The notes under the pieces: generated by a model
What the model saw: only the letters and a program-made list of their open reading frames with translations
Told to the model about the DNA's origin: nothing
The model's database searches: none
Shown: piece after piece, positions 1 to 15,144 of the stretch
Numbering within the stretch: position 1 is the first letter of the stretch
Layout of the letters: the number at the start of each line of letters is the position of its first letter
Position numbers and translations under genes: made by a program
Source of the DNA: Xylaria sp. FL1777
Taxonomy: Eukaryota; Ascomycota; Sordariomycetes; Xylariales; Xylariaceae
NCBI GenBank assembly: GCA_022578965.1
Contig: MU400605.1
Coordinates: 1-64,000, forward strand
Direction of reading: 5' to 3'
Length of the DNA stretch: 64,000 bases

Positions 1-403
1 TTTTATATAAATATATTAAAAAGTTTAGTTTTTTTAAGTATGCAATTATTATTATAGCTAAAAGTACTTTTATTAAATCTTTTAATTTTTTAAAATTTTA
101 GCTTATATTTTTAAAAAATTTTATTTTGTTTTGTTATTTTAAGTAAAATTATATTAGTTTATACTTTTAAGTTAATTAAAATATTATACTTTTTTTTTTA
201 ATATATAAATTTAATTTTAAATTAGTTTTATTAGTTATTATATTAAACTTTATATAAAGCTTTAGTTTTTTTAGTTATTTATTACTTTTTTAGTAAATAT
301 TTATTTTGTTTTTTAATTTTTTTTTATAAAATGTTTAAATGCTTATTTTATTTAATATTTTAAATATTATTATATTTTATTTTATTTTTGCTTTTAAGCA
401 AGC
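1..403. mobile_element. LTR element A, copy 1, internal part left of nested insertion
   Basis: These bases align with 33798-34200 over their whole length, with differences mostly of the C/T and G/A kind. The right end is the insertion point of element B: the last five bases, CAAGC, are repeated at 15505-15509, where the alignment to copy 2 resumes. The left LTR of this copy would lie outside the window, about 4.3 kb upstream if it matches copy 2. No coding sequence survives. Confidence 0.85.
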
Positions 404-761
404 TGTAATAGCAGCAATACTAGAAATGTAATACAAAGAACTAATTATACCCTATATTCTAAGAAAATATTCTACTTAAAGAAAAAAAGAAAAAAAAAAA
501 ACTACTTTATATATTTTTAACAGCAATATATAAATAACTTGTATAGTATTTGCGTAGCTTACTTATAGCAACTATTTATTACACCTTTAATAAAATTAAT
601 AAAACAATAAGCTATATATAAGCTATTATATGCCCTTTTTTATAAGGTATATATTTAACACTTTAATGTAGCGTAGCTATAGCTTTAGCTGCAAATAAGC
701 TATAATTTTAATAGATTAGCAAGCTATAGCTTTAGCTATAAGCAAGCTATAAGCTGTTATA
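404..761. repeat. Left LTR of element B (358 bp)
   Basis: Matches 15145-15504 end to end, including the shared block beginning ATAGCAGCAATAC (RIP-altered in the partner), the TATATTCTAAGAAAATATTC motif and the closing AGCAAGCTATAAGCT motif. It starts TGTAAT and ends GTTATA, the last CA having become TA. The differences between the two LTRs are mainly transitions, as expected from RIP. Confidence 0.88.
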
Positions 762-3700
762 ATTCTTTTCTTTTATAAAAAGACTTAGCTTAAGTTTTTG
801 CAAGTAAAAAAATGTGTTCTTGCAAAATTAAACTAATAACTTAACTAGCACTTTTAAATAGCAAACAAATATTTTTTAGTTAAACTTTTAGTAAGTTAAA
901 TAATAAAAGCTATTATTTTTTGCTACTAATTTATTAAGCTAATAGCTAATCGTTAAAAATTACGCTTATTATTTTATTTTATTTCTAGAACTAAGTTTTT
1001 ATTTTTTTTTTATTAGCGGTTGCTGCTTTGTTATTATTAAGGTGTAGTAAATCAAACATATTTTTTTTAGCTACATGCAGTTATTTTTTAAGCCTTATTA
1101 AAAAACTTGCTTTATTTAAGTTATTATTATAGTATTTTTTTAGTACTAGCAGCAAGTTTTTAAAGTCCTTAGTAAAATATTATTTATTATTATAGTTTTA
1201 CTTTTTTTATGCTACTTTATAAAACAACTTGTAGTATTGTAAGCAAAAGAAAAGTACTTTTTTTATCTTTTATTTTTTTTTTTTTATAGCTAAGTTTACT
1301 ACTTTTTTGTTTAAACGCTTGTGTTTTTAGCTAAGCAGCAAGTTATTAAAATACTTTTGCAATTAATTAGCATAAAACTATTAGCTTTTTTTTTAAAAAT
1401 TAAGCAGTTTAAGTTTAAATATATTTAAGTTTTTAAGTAATACGTTAATAATGCAGTATAGTTTTCTAGTTATTAAATAATTAAGTTTATTGCTTAAGCA
1501 ATTAGTTTATTTACTTTTTTTTTAAAGCATATATATATAATTTTTCTTTTTAAAGTTAAGGTTTTATTAATGCTTGTTTGCTTAGTTAGCTATTTGCTGC
1601 TAAGCTGCTTTAACAAATTGTTGCGCTTTTTTTATAGCTATACGTATTTTCTAAGCGTAAGCTTATGCTTTTTTTTATAATAGCTTTTTACGCGAGCTTT
1701 TATTTGCTAAGCTTCTAGTTTTTGCTTTTTAGTTAAAAAATAAGCACATTAGTTTTTTAGTTAGCACTTTACATAAAAAAACACTTTTTAGCAACTTATA
1801 AAGTAAAAATGCTTATATTGCATTTATTACTAAAAATGCCTTTAATTATTTCTTTTAAAAATAATTAATAAAAAGTTTTAGTTTTTAATTTAACTATTAA
1901 TGCATAATTTTAACTTATTTTGCAGTTTGCTTATATTTAACTAAAAAAAAGTTTAATTTAATACTATATATTTTTAATAGTTTATTAATAAAGTTTGCAA
2001 TAAATTATAAACCTTTATTACTAATAAATAATTTTAGCTATTTATATACATAAAAAAGGCTTTAGTAATACATTTTTGCAGCTTTTTTAGTAGTTATACT
2101 GCTTTTATATAACGTTGTTTAAGTTAGCTTAAATAGTTTATTAATTATATAAAACATTATATTATAGCTATATTTATTTATTAAAAAACTTTTAAAGTTT
2201 ATTATAAAATGTTATTATATTTAATTAAGTACTAATAAAAATATAAGTTTATTAGAAGTTTTATTGCAAAATATTTTAGCAGCTTAGCATAAATAGTTTA
2301 TTATATACTAGTTAATGTTTTTATGTAAGCTTTACTACTAATAACGTTTTACTACTATATAACGCGTTTTCTCCTTGCTAAAGTGCGCTATTGTAAGCTT
2401 TACATGTATTTCTTTAATAAGTTTTGTTTTTAGGTTATTTAAATTAAGTATAACTAGCTTTTTATTCTATAGTAATAAATTGCTTAGCATAAAAAAGTTA
2501 AGGTTTTTATTTTTTTAAGCTTTAGTTTACATGCTATTAAAACTAACGTTTTAACAGTTAGTTTTTAATACAGTATTAATTAATATAATGCTTAATAATA
2601 ATAGTAAAATTAAGTTATTTATTTTATATAGTATAGTTAAACTATTAATATTTATTAGTACTATAGTTATTACTATTATAAGTTTAAATAAAGCTATAGT
2701 TTACTGTTTATTTTGTTTTTGCTTTTAAGTTTTTAAAGCTTTTATTAATTGTAATAATATATTAGCAATTATGTTCTAAAAGCTTAGTTAATAAATAATT
2801 ACAAAGTTATAATAAGAAATTAGTTTAGCTTAATTTGCTTAACAAAAGTTTAATATTCTTTTTATATTAAAGTATTTTAAGGCTTTATAATTAGTTAAAA
2901 TTATAAAAGGTTTTTTTTGTTGCAGTTTAATTAGCTTGCTGCGCTAATAAAGCAGCTTTTTAATAACTGCTAACATTTTTTTGTTATATATTTTATAGTT
3001 TAATTTAGCGCTATAAAGCGTTTTAAAGTAAAAAGCTATAAGTTTTTAAGGCTTATTAAATAAGTTTTGTTGCAATAATACTTTTGTTGCTACTTTATTA
3101 AAAGAGTTTATTTTTATTAATGTTTTGCTATTAAAAAAAAAGTAGCATAAAACTAAAAAAGCTATAAAAGCTTTTTTTAGCTTTATAAATGCTTTTTTGT
3201 ACTGCTTTATTTAATTTAAAGAAAATTTAGCGCTAATAAAGTTATTTAAAAGTTTAGCTATACAACTATAACTTTTTATAAAGCGTTAATAAAAGTTGTA
3301 AAATTTTAAAAATAACTATATTTGTAATACTTATGCTTTACTATTATTAGCAAGTAGCTATTAATGCTTAACTACTTTTATTTTGTTAAGATTTATAATA
3401 ATGCTATTAATACTTATAATAAATTTTAAAAACTTGGTTTAAATTACGTAAAACTTATATTTTTTAAGGTTAACTTATAAGCTAGCCTCCTTTAATTATT
3501 AAAAAACTTAATTAATATGCTATTTATGTTCTTTTTTAGTATTAAAGTAAATAAAGATATTATTAATATATATAGTGCAAAAAATATTTAAGTACTTACG
3601 CAAAGTATTATTAATGTATTTTTAAAAGGTTGCTAAACTATTAGTTAGTTTAAAAAAAAATATTTTAAACTAATAAGCTTTATAACAAGTTTAGAAAGCT

Positions 3701-4941
3701 ATTAATAGTTTGTTTTTTATAGCTATATATATTTAATAAAAAGCTTGTTAAATATTAATCTTTATATAAAACTTTGCTTTTAATAAGCATATTAATGTTT
3801 TATTAATAAGAAGTAATAAGTATTTATTTTTTTACGTTATAAAATTAAGCTTTTAGTAATCTATATAAAGCTATAAAGCCTTATTGCTTTTTTAAGCAAA
3901 AAGAACTAGTGCTGCTTATAGTACTATTATAAGCTTAATAAAGTCTTTAGCTAAGTTTTTATATATGTAAGCTTAACAAGTTTTAGCTTTTTTTAATAAT
4001 ATTTTATATAATAAGCTATATTTTAGCGTTTTTAGTTTATTATTAATAATTAAATAATGATTTATACTTAGTTAATACAGCAGTAATTTATTTAAAGTTG
4101 CTTTATTAAACATGTTTAAGTAGTTATAGTATTACTAAAGTACTGTTTTTTTAGCTACATTACATAACTTTTTTTTATTGTTTAATAAAAGTTCTTTTTT
4201 TTTTTAGCAATATATTTGTTTAATTTATATAGCATTATTACACTATGCTTAGTTTTTTTTTCTTTTTTAATAATATTAAATGCGTTTATTTAAACGTTAA
4301 ACATAAATAAAAGCTAATGTTTATACTATTTAAAAGTATTATAACGCAATTAATAAAAGCTTTATATATTTTTTTCGAATTTAAGCAGGACTTCTTTTTT
4401 TAAATAGTTTGCTACTTTTACATAAAGCAGTTTTAGTTTTAAATAAGTATAATTTTTATTAAAAATTTGTTTTATGCGCTTTAAACTTTGTTATATTTAA
4501 TTTTTTCTTAAATCTATATTTTTATATAAAAGTTATAAAATAACTATAAGCGTTTATAAAACAGTTAACAATAATTATTAATAAATAAAGGTTTATTTTA
4601 GCTTTTTTATTTAATATTATATTTAAGCTAGCTATACTAACTTTTTTTTTTCTTTTTTAGCATAGCATTTTTAGCTTATGCAATTATTGCAATAATGCTT
4701 GTTTTTTAATTTTATAACATATTTGCGTTAATTTACATTAGCTTAATACTTTGGTTTTTATAGCAAGTTACTTGCTTAGTTTATAAAAATGTTTAAAGAA
4801 TAGTACTTCGGTTTTTAATCACTTAAAAAAAACAACTGCTTTTTTTAGCTGTTTATTAGCACGTTATAATAATTAAAAAACTTTTTACTAATAATAACGT
4901 TATTTTTTATATTATATACTAAAAGTAATATATTAAATATA

Positions 4942-5134
4942 TGTTATAAGAGGTATAAAGCATTAAAGGTTAAGTATAATAGTTAATATATCTTTAGTTT
5001 TATAGTAGGTATTTAATAAAACTAAAGCTTAAAGAAAGGAGAAAACTTCTATAAAATAAGTATAAGAAAAATATTTTATATATATATGTAACCTGTAATA
5101 TGTGCTAAAGTACCTAAGTAGCCTAGTTATAATA
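4942..5134. repeat. Left LTR of element C (193 bp)
   Basis: Aligns without length change to 12605-12797. The central part (TATAAAGCATTAAAGGTTAA onward) is nearly identical, and the ends differ by RIP-type transitions (GAGG versus AAAA). It ends TTATAATA where the partner has TTATAACA. Confidence 0.86.
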
Positions 5135-8100
5135 ACTACTTTTTTTTTTTTAATTAGGTTGTTTTTAATTTGTATATAAATAAAATCAATTAAAATAATT
5201 AATTTTAAGTATAAGTAGTGAAATAAAGTGATATAAAGTAATTAAGCATAAATGTAGTATATTAAATAAAATGTTTATGTAGTATAATAATTAAAGTACT
5301 TATGTATTTATACTTATATTTATGTGTTAAGTTATATTTGTTTTGTGTTATATTTATAGCAGGTTTTACGCTTATACTTTTGTTGCTATATGTTTTTCTT
5401 TTTTTTTTTTTTTTTCTTTTTTTTTTAGCTATTGCTAAACAATTAGTTTTAGCTATATATTTTACTACTGCTATTTTTATACTTATTTTATATCTTTTCT
5501 GCCTTTTTTTTAATTATTATTTATATTATAATTATGCTGCTTAAACTTGCAGTAGTTAAAAGTAGTACATATAAATATAGTTGCAATTAAAGTTATAGTT
5601 ATAAATATAAACGCAAAAAATTATTACAACTTGCTTTACGCTTAAATTTATTTAAAAATAAGTTTAATTTTATTATAAAATAAAACTTTAATAAACTTTT
5701 TTGCTAAAAGTTTAATAATTTTAATAATAAAAATAAAAGTTTTAGCAGTTTGCTTTTTTTTTAAAATAGCTTTAATTTTAATAAAAATGTAAATATTATT
5801 AAGCTTTTTATAAGTTAGAAAAAAAAAATAAAAATAAAAATAAAAATAATCTAAACTTTATAAATTTAAATAAAGATTTAAATGCTATTTTACGCAATTT
5901 TAATATAAATAACGCAGGAAATAAATCTAATTTTAATATAAATATTAAAGTTTTTATGCTAGCTAAACGTTAGCTTGTTTTTATAATAACTTTTGTTTGT
6001 AAATTTTGCAAGTAAACTACTAAAGCTAAAAACAAAAAATATAAAACTATTAAAAAAGCAATAGTTTTAAGTAGTTTATTAGTATATTAGCTTTGTTTTA
6101 AGCGTTTTAAAAAGGCATTTTAGCTAAAAAATAGCTTACTTTTAAATATAGTTTGCAAATTTAAAAACTTAAAAATAATAGCTTATATAAGCTATATAAA
6201 TAGCTATATTTTATGCAAGCTTATAAGTTAATTTATATTTATTTTAAATTAGTTTTATTAATAAGTTAGCTACTTATTATATTATATTTTAATATAATAT
6301 ATATTTAAAAGTTATTAAACTAGTTTGTTTATTTTTTTGTTTTTTAAAAAAACAACCATAAAAAAGTTATTATAAATAAAAATTGCGCTATTATTTAAAA
6401 AACTTTAAACAATTATTATATTAACTTTACAGTTATATAATTTTGTTTTTTAAAAGCATTTTTACGTTTTTTGTTAACTTATAAAGCTTAGTTTTAATTA
6501 ATTAGCAAAGTTAGCAATATAAAAGTAAGTTGTTTTGTTTTTATTTTATATAAAGTTTAGCTAACAATTAGCAATATAAAAACATTGTACTAAATATAAG
6601 CACTTAATAATAAAGCGTAAATTTTTAGCTTATTAAACTATTAAGCTTTTTTGTATAAGCGCTATAAATAGCTTTATTTAAACTAATTTTATAAGATTTT
6701 TTAACAAAATTAAAACTATTTTTAACGCTAGCAATATGTTTGTTTAATTATACTTAAAGTGCAAGTTATAAACTATAAATATGCAGCTTAAAAAGCTGCT
6801 TTTATTTCTTTTAAAAAAAATATATATAAAGCTATATTAACTATTATTAATAAATATAAATAAAAATATTTAGTTAGCTTTTTTTAACATAAAAATGTTT
6901 TAAAGTTTAATAATTAGTATTTTAAGGCTTTTTTGTAAAAATATTATAACTTGTTTGTAATGTTTTTATGTATAGCTTATTAATAAAGCGCAAGTATTTT
7001 AAAACTTAAAGCAATAAGTATAATTCTTATTATATAATTAAAAACAAAAAAATAACTAGTTAGTATATATAATATATTTAAGCTTTAGTTTATAGCTAAA
7101 TTAATAATAAATTAATATTATTTTATTAGCTTAATAGCTTTGCTTTTTTTTTATAACTTAAGCACTTTTTAAAGTTTTTAATTGCTTTAAAAGCTATAAT
7201 ATTAATAGTAAATACTTATTAATTATACTTAGTTAGCTAGCTTTTTTACTTAATAAAATAATATTTTTTTTTATTATAAGTTATTTTACTTATTATATTT
7301 TTAACTTTTTATTTTTTTAACTTATTTTTAAGGTTTAATATAAGCAAACTATATTTATGTTTAGCTTTTTAAAGCTTAAGCAGCTAAATTAAGAAAATAA
7401 AATAAAAATAGCTATATTGTTTTAAAAAACTAATATAATATGCTTATAAACTAACTATAAAAAGAATTTAAAAAGGTTTAATAAACTTAAGCGTTAACTT
7501 TTTATTTTTAAATTTAATATTTTTTATTAATAGTACTATTAAGTTTCTAGTTTTAAAAGTTATAAGTTTATGCTTATTATTATAATGTTTTATATATTTA
7601 TTAGTTATAATTTACTATTGCTTTATTATTTTATTTTTAATAGTTTATAATTTATTAAAACGTTTTTATATAGCTAAAATCTTTTTTAATATAAAGTTAT
7701 TTTTAATAAACAAACGGAATTTTAACATATAACTATATAAAGCTTTAAAAAGTAATTGTTTAGTTATAAAATTAATAGTAAAATTTATAGCAAAAAAAGC
7801 TTAAAATAAAAATTAAAGCTAATTAGTTTGTTTACTATTTATAAAGCATTTAAAATAGCTTTTAATTATTTAGTTTATTTGTTTTGTTTGTTTATTAGTT
7901 TTAAAGTAAAATACTACTAAAAGCTTTTGCTTAACTTTTAAGTAATAACATAAATTAAACTAAAATTAGCTAGTAAAAATAAAGCTTTTATTAAAAATAA
8001 TGCTTTTTAAGCTACTATAAATATATTTAATTTTATAATAAAATAAAACTGCTAGCTTAACTAAAGTTATAGTAGTATTAATTAAAAATAAATATATAAG

Positions 8101-11100
8101 CTTAGTAAATTTATTTATAATAATAAAAATAATATTAATTAGTTTTTTTTTATAAAAGGTTTTTAGTAAACCTGTAATAAAGTTTATAAATAGTTTTTAT
8201 ATAAGTTTACTAAGTATTAATAAAACATTAAGTTTACTATATTTTTAGTAATGTTTTGCTTTAGTTTTAAAGCAAATTATATAGCTTTATACGTACTTTT
8301 TAATATTTAGTTTTATATTGCTTTAGTAAAACTTTTATTATAGCAGTTCTAAAGTGCAGCTTTAGCTAAAATGTTTAGCTAAAAAATTATTATAATATAG
8401 CTTAATAAGTTAAAAATGTATAGCTTTTTTAAAAAAAATATAAATTTTGTTTTTATAGTAAACTAAAGATTTTTTTATTAACTATTAAAAATTTATAAGC
8501 TTTTTTGCTTTTAATTGTTTTATAATTATATAACATTTAGAGTTTTTTTTTTGAACTTTTTAAATAAGGTTTTTTAGCTTTTTAAAAGCTTTTAAATTTT
8601 TTAATTTCTTTAAGTTTATAGCTATTTATATATGCAAACGTATAACTGCTTAAATAAAAAAAGCTTTTTTAGCAAATATAGTTTTAAAGTATAAAGTTTT
8701 AGCTTAAGCATTAAAATATAAATTAAAAACTTTAATTTGCTATACTACTGCAATTTTTCTTTTTAACGTTAAAAAAATGTTAATATTATTAAGCAAAACA
8801 GCTATATAATTAAAACAGCATAAAAAAAAATTAGCTTTATTTTTTTTGCTTATTTAATATTTAATAATAAAGTTAAAAAAAGCTAATAATAAACATTAAT
8901 AAGTTTGCTTTTTATTAAGTTTTAGCGTTTTTATAAATACTTAAAAGTTAATATAATTAATTAATATTTTAACTAATAAATTGCTTTTTTATAAATAATA
9001 CTACTAGTGCTTAAAGCAATTTACTATTATAAATATTTTTTAGTTAAGCATACTATACTGCATTTTTTTTTTAAATAGCTTTTAAAAATAAAATATAACT
9101 AGTTTAAAAATGCTTTAATTATTTTACTAAAATAAATTTTCTGCAAAAGCTACTTTAAAAGAATTAGTTTTTAGTAATATTTGTTTTTTAAGGTTAAAAT
9201 GTATAAAAAGAATAGCTTGCTTAAATATATTTTAAAGGTTTTTAAAAGCCTTTTTTTTAAAATTATTTAAAAAGATTTAACTTTTTTTTGTTTTTGTTAT
9301 ATTTTTTTTTAAATACTTAAATAAAAGCGCAGTAATATAAAAATATCTGTTTATAAAACAGCAGTAAAAATTACAAAACTTTAAAAATTATTATAGCGCT
9401 TAATAAATATTTAATATAAGCTATTACTAAATAGTATTTATATATAAAAAGTTTATTTTAATTTTTTAGCTAAAAATAATATAACTTAAAAATTTAATTT
9501 TTTTTTAATAAAATTAGTATTTAAATAGCTTAATATATAGTTTTGCTTTTTATAGCTTTTTAATAACGTTTTAAACATGTTTTATATAAAAATTTTTATT
9601 TAAAAAAAAAATAAGCATATTATTAAAATATATAATACAAAATATATTTATTATATTATTAAGTGCTTTTTATATATAACTTTAAAAAGTAGCAAAAGCA
9701 TTTAATAAACTTATAAGCATAACTAGAAATTTATAATAGTTATAGCATATATAAAACGCTGTTTTTTATTTATTTTTTTTTTAAATGCATAAATAATAAT
9801 AAGCGTTTTTAAAGTTAATTTTGCTAAAGATTTTAGCTTTTAAAATTTTATTAAGCAGCTTTAAAATAAATAATAAAATGTATTAATTTTTACATATAAC
9901 TTAATTAAGTTTTTTATAGTTTATATATAAGCATAAGCTTTTATTTTTTTTAAGTATAAAAAGAATTAAAGCGCTAGTAAAACTAGTAAACTTTTTAATT
10001 TTTTTTGCTTTTAGCATTTTATTAAGCTATTTTTATAGTTTTTTTAGTTTATTTTAAGCTAATAAGTATATAAAAAAATAAAATATAACTACATTTTTTT
10101 TTAGCTTAATAGCAAGGTTTTTTTGCTTTAATTATAGTAATATGTTTGTTTTGCTAATATTAAAGAACTTAAATAAGTTATAAAACTTTTTTAAAATTGC
10201 TATAAAATTAAAATAACTAAAGCTTTTTTTTAACTTTTTAAGCTATATAAATTTAAATAGTTAAATAATAATGTAGTAGCAAGCTTAGTTTTAGCAAGCT
10301 TTTATAAATTTAATTAAGCTAAGTATTTTTACTTAAAAGCAGCATAATTTAAAAAACTATTAATTAATACTTAAATTTAGTATAATTTTTTTATTTTTTA
10401 AAGTAGTTTAAAATAATAAAAAAAAGCTGCTTTTAAAGCAATAGTTATAGTTAATAGTTATGCATGCATGCTTAATTCTGCAAGTAATACTGCAACTATT
10501 AGTTAATTTATAAATAACTTAATAAGCTTTATAAATAAAAAATTTACTTTTAGTAGCATGCTATAATATAAGTATATAAAAAAGTGCTTGCTGCAATTTA
10601 TAATAAAAAGCAAAAATAAAATTAATATAGTTATATTTAGTACATAAATTAAAATTAATATAAGTTTTAATAAGTAGTTTTATAAAGCTAATAAAATAAA
10701 TAGTACAAAAAGTATAAAAACAGCATAAAATAAATATATAAAGTAATAATTTTAGCTTAAAACTTATAGCTAATATAATTAGTGCTAAGTTTATTACTTG
10801 TTTTTTAAGTTGTAGTACTATAGCCTTTATAAAAAGAGTATATAAAACTTTAATTGTTATTTTTAGTTTTTTTTATTTATGTTTTAGTTTTTATTTATTT
10901 AAATTTTTTAAATAGTTTGTTTTTAAGTAGTATTACTATTGTAGTTAGTATAGCTACTAGATTTATTGTTTTTATTATTATTATTGTTATTATTACTTTT
11001 AAGTTAAAAGCAATTAAAAGTAATATAGCTAAGTTATTTATAGCTATAGCAAATAAAGTTTTTATAAAAGTTTAAATTTAAATTACTTTTATTGTTGTTT

Positions 11101-12604
11101 TAAAGTTAATTTAAAAAGGTTTTAAAAATATAACAGTTTTTTAAAGTATAAATGTTATTATTATTACTTTAGTTGTTTATATATTTTTAGTTTTAGTACT
11201 AAATATAACTTTTATTATTGTTGCTTTTATAGTATTAATTTTGGCTTTTATAGCTATTATTGCTTTTATAAAATTTTTAGTTATTATTATTACAGCTATT
11301 ATTGTAATTATTACTTCTGCAAAAATAGTTTTAATTATTAAAACTAGTATTATTGTTTTTATAGCTAGTGTTAGTATGCTAATTATTAGTTTAGTTTTGT
11401 TTAGTATTTAAGGTTAATTTATTAGTAATTTAAGTAACGTTTAACTTTAGTTTTTTTTTATTGCAGTTTAAGCGTTGTTTTTTAGTTATTAGTTCTTAGC
11501 ATTATTATGTAGCATTAATTATGTTAGCTTATATAATTAGCAGTAAATTATAGTAGTTTATTAGCTTTTATTAAAGTAATATACTTAGTTTTTAGTAATA
11601 TAACAAGGCTTTTTTGCTTTTGTTTTAGCAAACATTTTAAAGTTTAATGCTAGCAAAATATTAATTAAACAGTTTTAAATTTTAGTTAGCTTGTTAACTT
11701 GTTTGTTTTAATTATATACTTATGCTAGCTTATAAAAAAGCAAACTGCTTAAACAAAGTTTTAGTTTAGTTTAAAAACACTTTTTAGTTAGTTTTAAATT
11801 GTTTTTTTTTTAAGGTTAATAACTTTTGCAATATTAATTAATAAGCATTTTTATAGTTTTGGTTTATATTACTATACGCGTATAAGATTTTGTTTTTATT
11901 GCAGCAAAATTTCCGATTAGCTTTTTTAAAAATAGTTTAAAGTTTTTTTATTTACTTTAGCTAGCATTAATAAATAAATTTTATATTAAAAAAGTTATAG
12001 TTAAACTTTAATAGTTAGCTAAAATTAGCATTTTTAAATAAGTAGCATTAATAGTAGTATAAGCAATTTTAATATAATTAATATTTAGGTTTTTTTTAAT
12101 TATGCTTTTTATTAAAGCTAGAAAATAAAAGGTTATTATTATTACTAAGATTTTTATGTTTTTGTTTTTAACTTAAGTTGTAAAATTGTTTTTTAAAGTT
12201 TAAAAGGTTTTTTTGTTTTTTTAAAAATGTTGTTCTTTAGTTTTTTTGTTTACTTAATTATAAAATAAAAGTAGTACAAGCTATTTTTAATTTTAAGGCA
12301 ACTTGTTTGCTTTTATTTTTTTGCTACATAACTTGCTGCTTTAACTTTTTAATTTTAGCTAAAAGCTATGCAATTTATGTTTATAATAGTTAAGTATTAA
12401 TACTTAAAGCACTAAGTAATTGTTGTTTGCTTAAGCTTAGTTTTAAAAATAATTTGTGCTAAGTTTATTTTTAGTTTATTATTAAAGTTTGTTTCGAAAA
12501 AAAGCTATTAAAAATAGTACTAGCTTGTATAATTAATTAATGTTTAGCTATTTTATAGTATAACAAAGTATTATAAGTAACCTTATTTTAGGAAGCTTTA
12601 AAAT

Positions 12605-12797
12605 TATTATAGAAAATATAAAGCATTAAAGGTTAAGTATAATAGTTAATATATTTTTAGTTTTATAGTAGGTATTTAATAAAACTAAAGCTTAAAAAAG
12701 GAAAAAAACTTCTATAAAATAAGTATAAAAAGAATATTTTATATATACATATAACTTGTAATATGTGCTAAAGTACTTAAGTAGCTTAGTTATAACA
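12605..12797. repeat. Right LTR of element C (193 bp)
   Basis: Direct-orientation partner of 4942-5134 with identical length. The first TG is mutated to TA and the terminal AACA is intact. It is followed by the ATATA target duplication. Confidence 0.86.
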
Positions 12798-15144
12798 ATA
12801 TAATATAACTTTAAACTTAAAAATAAGCTTTAATTGCTATATTAATTGTTTAAGTAGCACATTTATTATATTTAGCTACTTATATAAAGTTAAAACTAGT
12901 AAGCTTTTTAGCTTTAAAGTACTTTATAACTTTAACTGCAAATGTTACGTTAATAAAAATATATATATTTGCTTTTATGTTAGCAAAAGATTTTATAGTT
13001 AATGCTAGTTTATTATTTATTATTATATAATTTATAAAAAAAAGGTTTTCTTTTAGCAATCTTTTTAAAAAATCAAACAAAATTTATTTATACTGCTTTA
13101 TTTTTAGTGCTAATATTTTAGCACGCTTAAAATAAAAGTTTACTTGTTTTAAGCATTATTTTTTAGCTTTTTTTGTTTGCTTTTTTCTACGTATTTTTTA
13201 CTTATTGCATTTATAATAATAGTACTAATACAAGTATTATTAAGTTAGCTATAGTTTTGCTTTTTTAAGCACTTAAAGCTTTAGTGTTTTTTTTTATAAC
13301 ACGTAAAGCATTGTTTTTTAGCAATTAGCAGTTTAGCTTGTTTAAAACTAGGTTTTACATATATAAAATAATTATTATTAGCATTTTTTATTGCTTAAAT
13401 GCTATAATGTTTAGTACTTTTTTTAAAGTTACTGCTGTTACTTTTTAAGCTAAAGTTTTTTTTACTATTTTTACTATAGCTGTTTAAGCGTAAACTGCTT
13501 AAAGCAAGCATAAATAGCATAAATAACGCGTTTTTTTTCTAATATGCTTTAGCAGCAAAAAAGTTCTTTTATTATTAGTAATTATAAACCTATATATAGT
13601 TATAAAATTGCAAAAAAGTAATAGTTAAATTATTAGCTTTTTTTATGCTTACTTTATTAAAACACTTAAAAAGCTTATTTTATATATTCTTTTTAAAATT
13701 TTTGCTGTTTATATAAGCTTTAAAAGCCTATTTAAAAAAAACAATCTTAAAGTTAATAAAACACTTTTTTAGCTTTATTATTAATTCTTAGTACTAAATA
13801 TAAGCTTTTTTATATTTATTAAAGTTATAATATTAGTAGTAAAAATGCTTTAAAACTTTTTTGCTTATTTTTAATATAAATGCATTACTATAGTTATTTT
13901 AAATAAAAAATATAATGTTTTTAAAAGCAATACTACTTATTTTGCTAGTAATATATGCAATTTTGTTTTTTTTGCTATTAAAATAATTAGCGTTTTTTTG
14001 TAGCTTGTTTTTAAAAAGCATTATTTAATAATTAAACTTAACTGCTAGTTTTTTGGCTTTTAGTTTATTATTCGTAAAAATTAAAAGTAGTTTTGCTTTT
14101 ATTAAGCGTTTATTTCTTATAAATGCATTAATAAAAGCAATTAAATTAAGTATACTTTTATAAAGTAACTAGAAATTAAACAAGTTACTAGTTTTTACTG
14201 CTGCTAGTTTAGCTTTGCATATTTATATAATAAGCTTGTTTTTAAAAATATTGTTAGTTTTTTTTAACTTTTGGTTTTTAGTAAATTAAGCAGTTTTAGC
14301 TTTTATATATACGTTATATTAAATAAACGCTTTATTTAAAATATAATTACTTTTATTTGCTTAAGCTTTTTATAAGTTAAACTTAATAGTAACTAATTTA
14401 ACTTTTAGTTTTTTTGCTTTTTTAGCTATTTTAACGACTTAGTTTTTTAAAAAACGCATGTTAATAATATGCTTAAAGCTATATTTTTATATATTTTAAG
14501 CTAAGTAGTTATAAGCTATAGCAGTTATGCTTTACATTTTAAATTTATAAAAAAAAGCAACTAAATGTTTTTTTGTTTTTTTAATAAAAACATTTTTAGT
14601 TATAAGCTTATTATACTTTAGCTAGGCTTTTATTTTATAGCTAGTAAATAAAGCAAAATATATAGCAAGTATGCTTTACAAGATAGTTTAATTCATATAA
14701 ATATTATTAAAGCGCTTTTAAAAGTCCTTTTTTTTATTGTTTTTAAACATTTTGTTAATATAGCAAAATTGCTTAAATTAGTTCATTAAGCAAACCTTAT
14801 TATTAAAATACGCAAAGAAATCTTTATTAAATATATTTTTGTAGTTAGTTATATTATTTTTATTATTTTTGTTAAAAAAACCAAAAGTATAAGTCCTAGT
14901 TATTCGTTTGTTATATTTAGCCAAAAGTAAAAGTTATTTAAAAGTTTGTTTTATTTTGCTATTTAGCTAAAATAGTTTTGTTTAAAAGTTTAGTTTACGT
15001 AATAAATTACTTAAAAAGCAAACATGCTTTAAAGCTTTTTTAGCTGCTTTTTTATTTTTAGCTATAGTAATAACTATATTATAGTTTAGTTCTTTTTAGT
15101 AAGAATTAAAGTTTTCTTAAACTATATTAAACGAAATAAAATAT

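Larger units (their letters stand above)
4942..12797. mobile_element. LTR retrotransposon C nested inside element B
   Basis: Two direct repeats of exactly 193 bp bound a 7,856-bp element. The left repeat begins TGTTATAAGAGG and the right one ends TTATAACA, giving TG...CA termini with short inverted ends. ATATA occurs on both flanks (4937-4941 and 12798-12802) as a perfect 5-bp target duplication, though in such AT-rich sequence five matching bases alone are weak evidence. The interior is fully RIP-degraded; a low-complexity stretch rich in TATTATTATT occupies about 10,850-11,420. The short open frames inside are chance products of AT-rich sequence. C inserted after B, because it interrupts B. 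Confidence 0.82.

Noticed and set aside
5302..5544. 80-codon open frame in the AT block (also 10854-11075, 12880-13080, 28964-29185)
   Set aside because: Composed almost only of Phe, Leu, Ile, Tyr, Lys and Asn with no motif; expected by chance in sequence this AT-rich.
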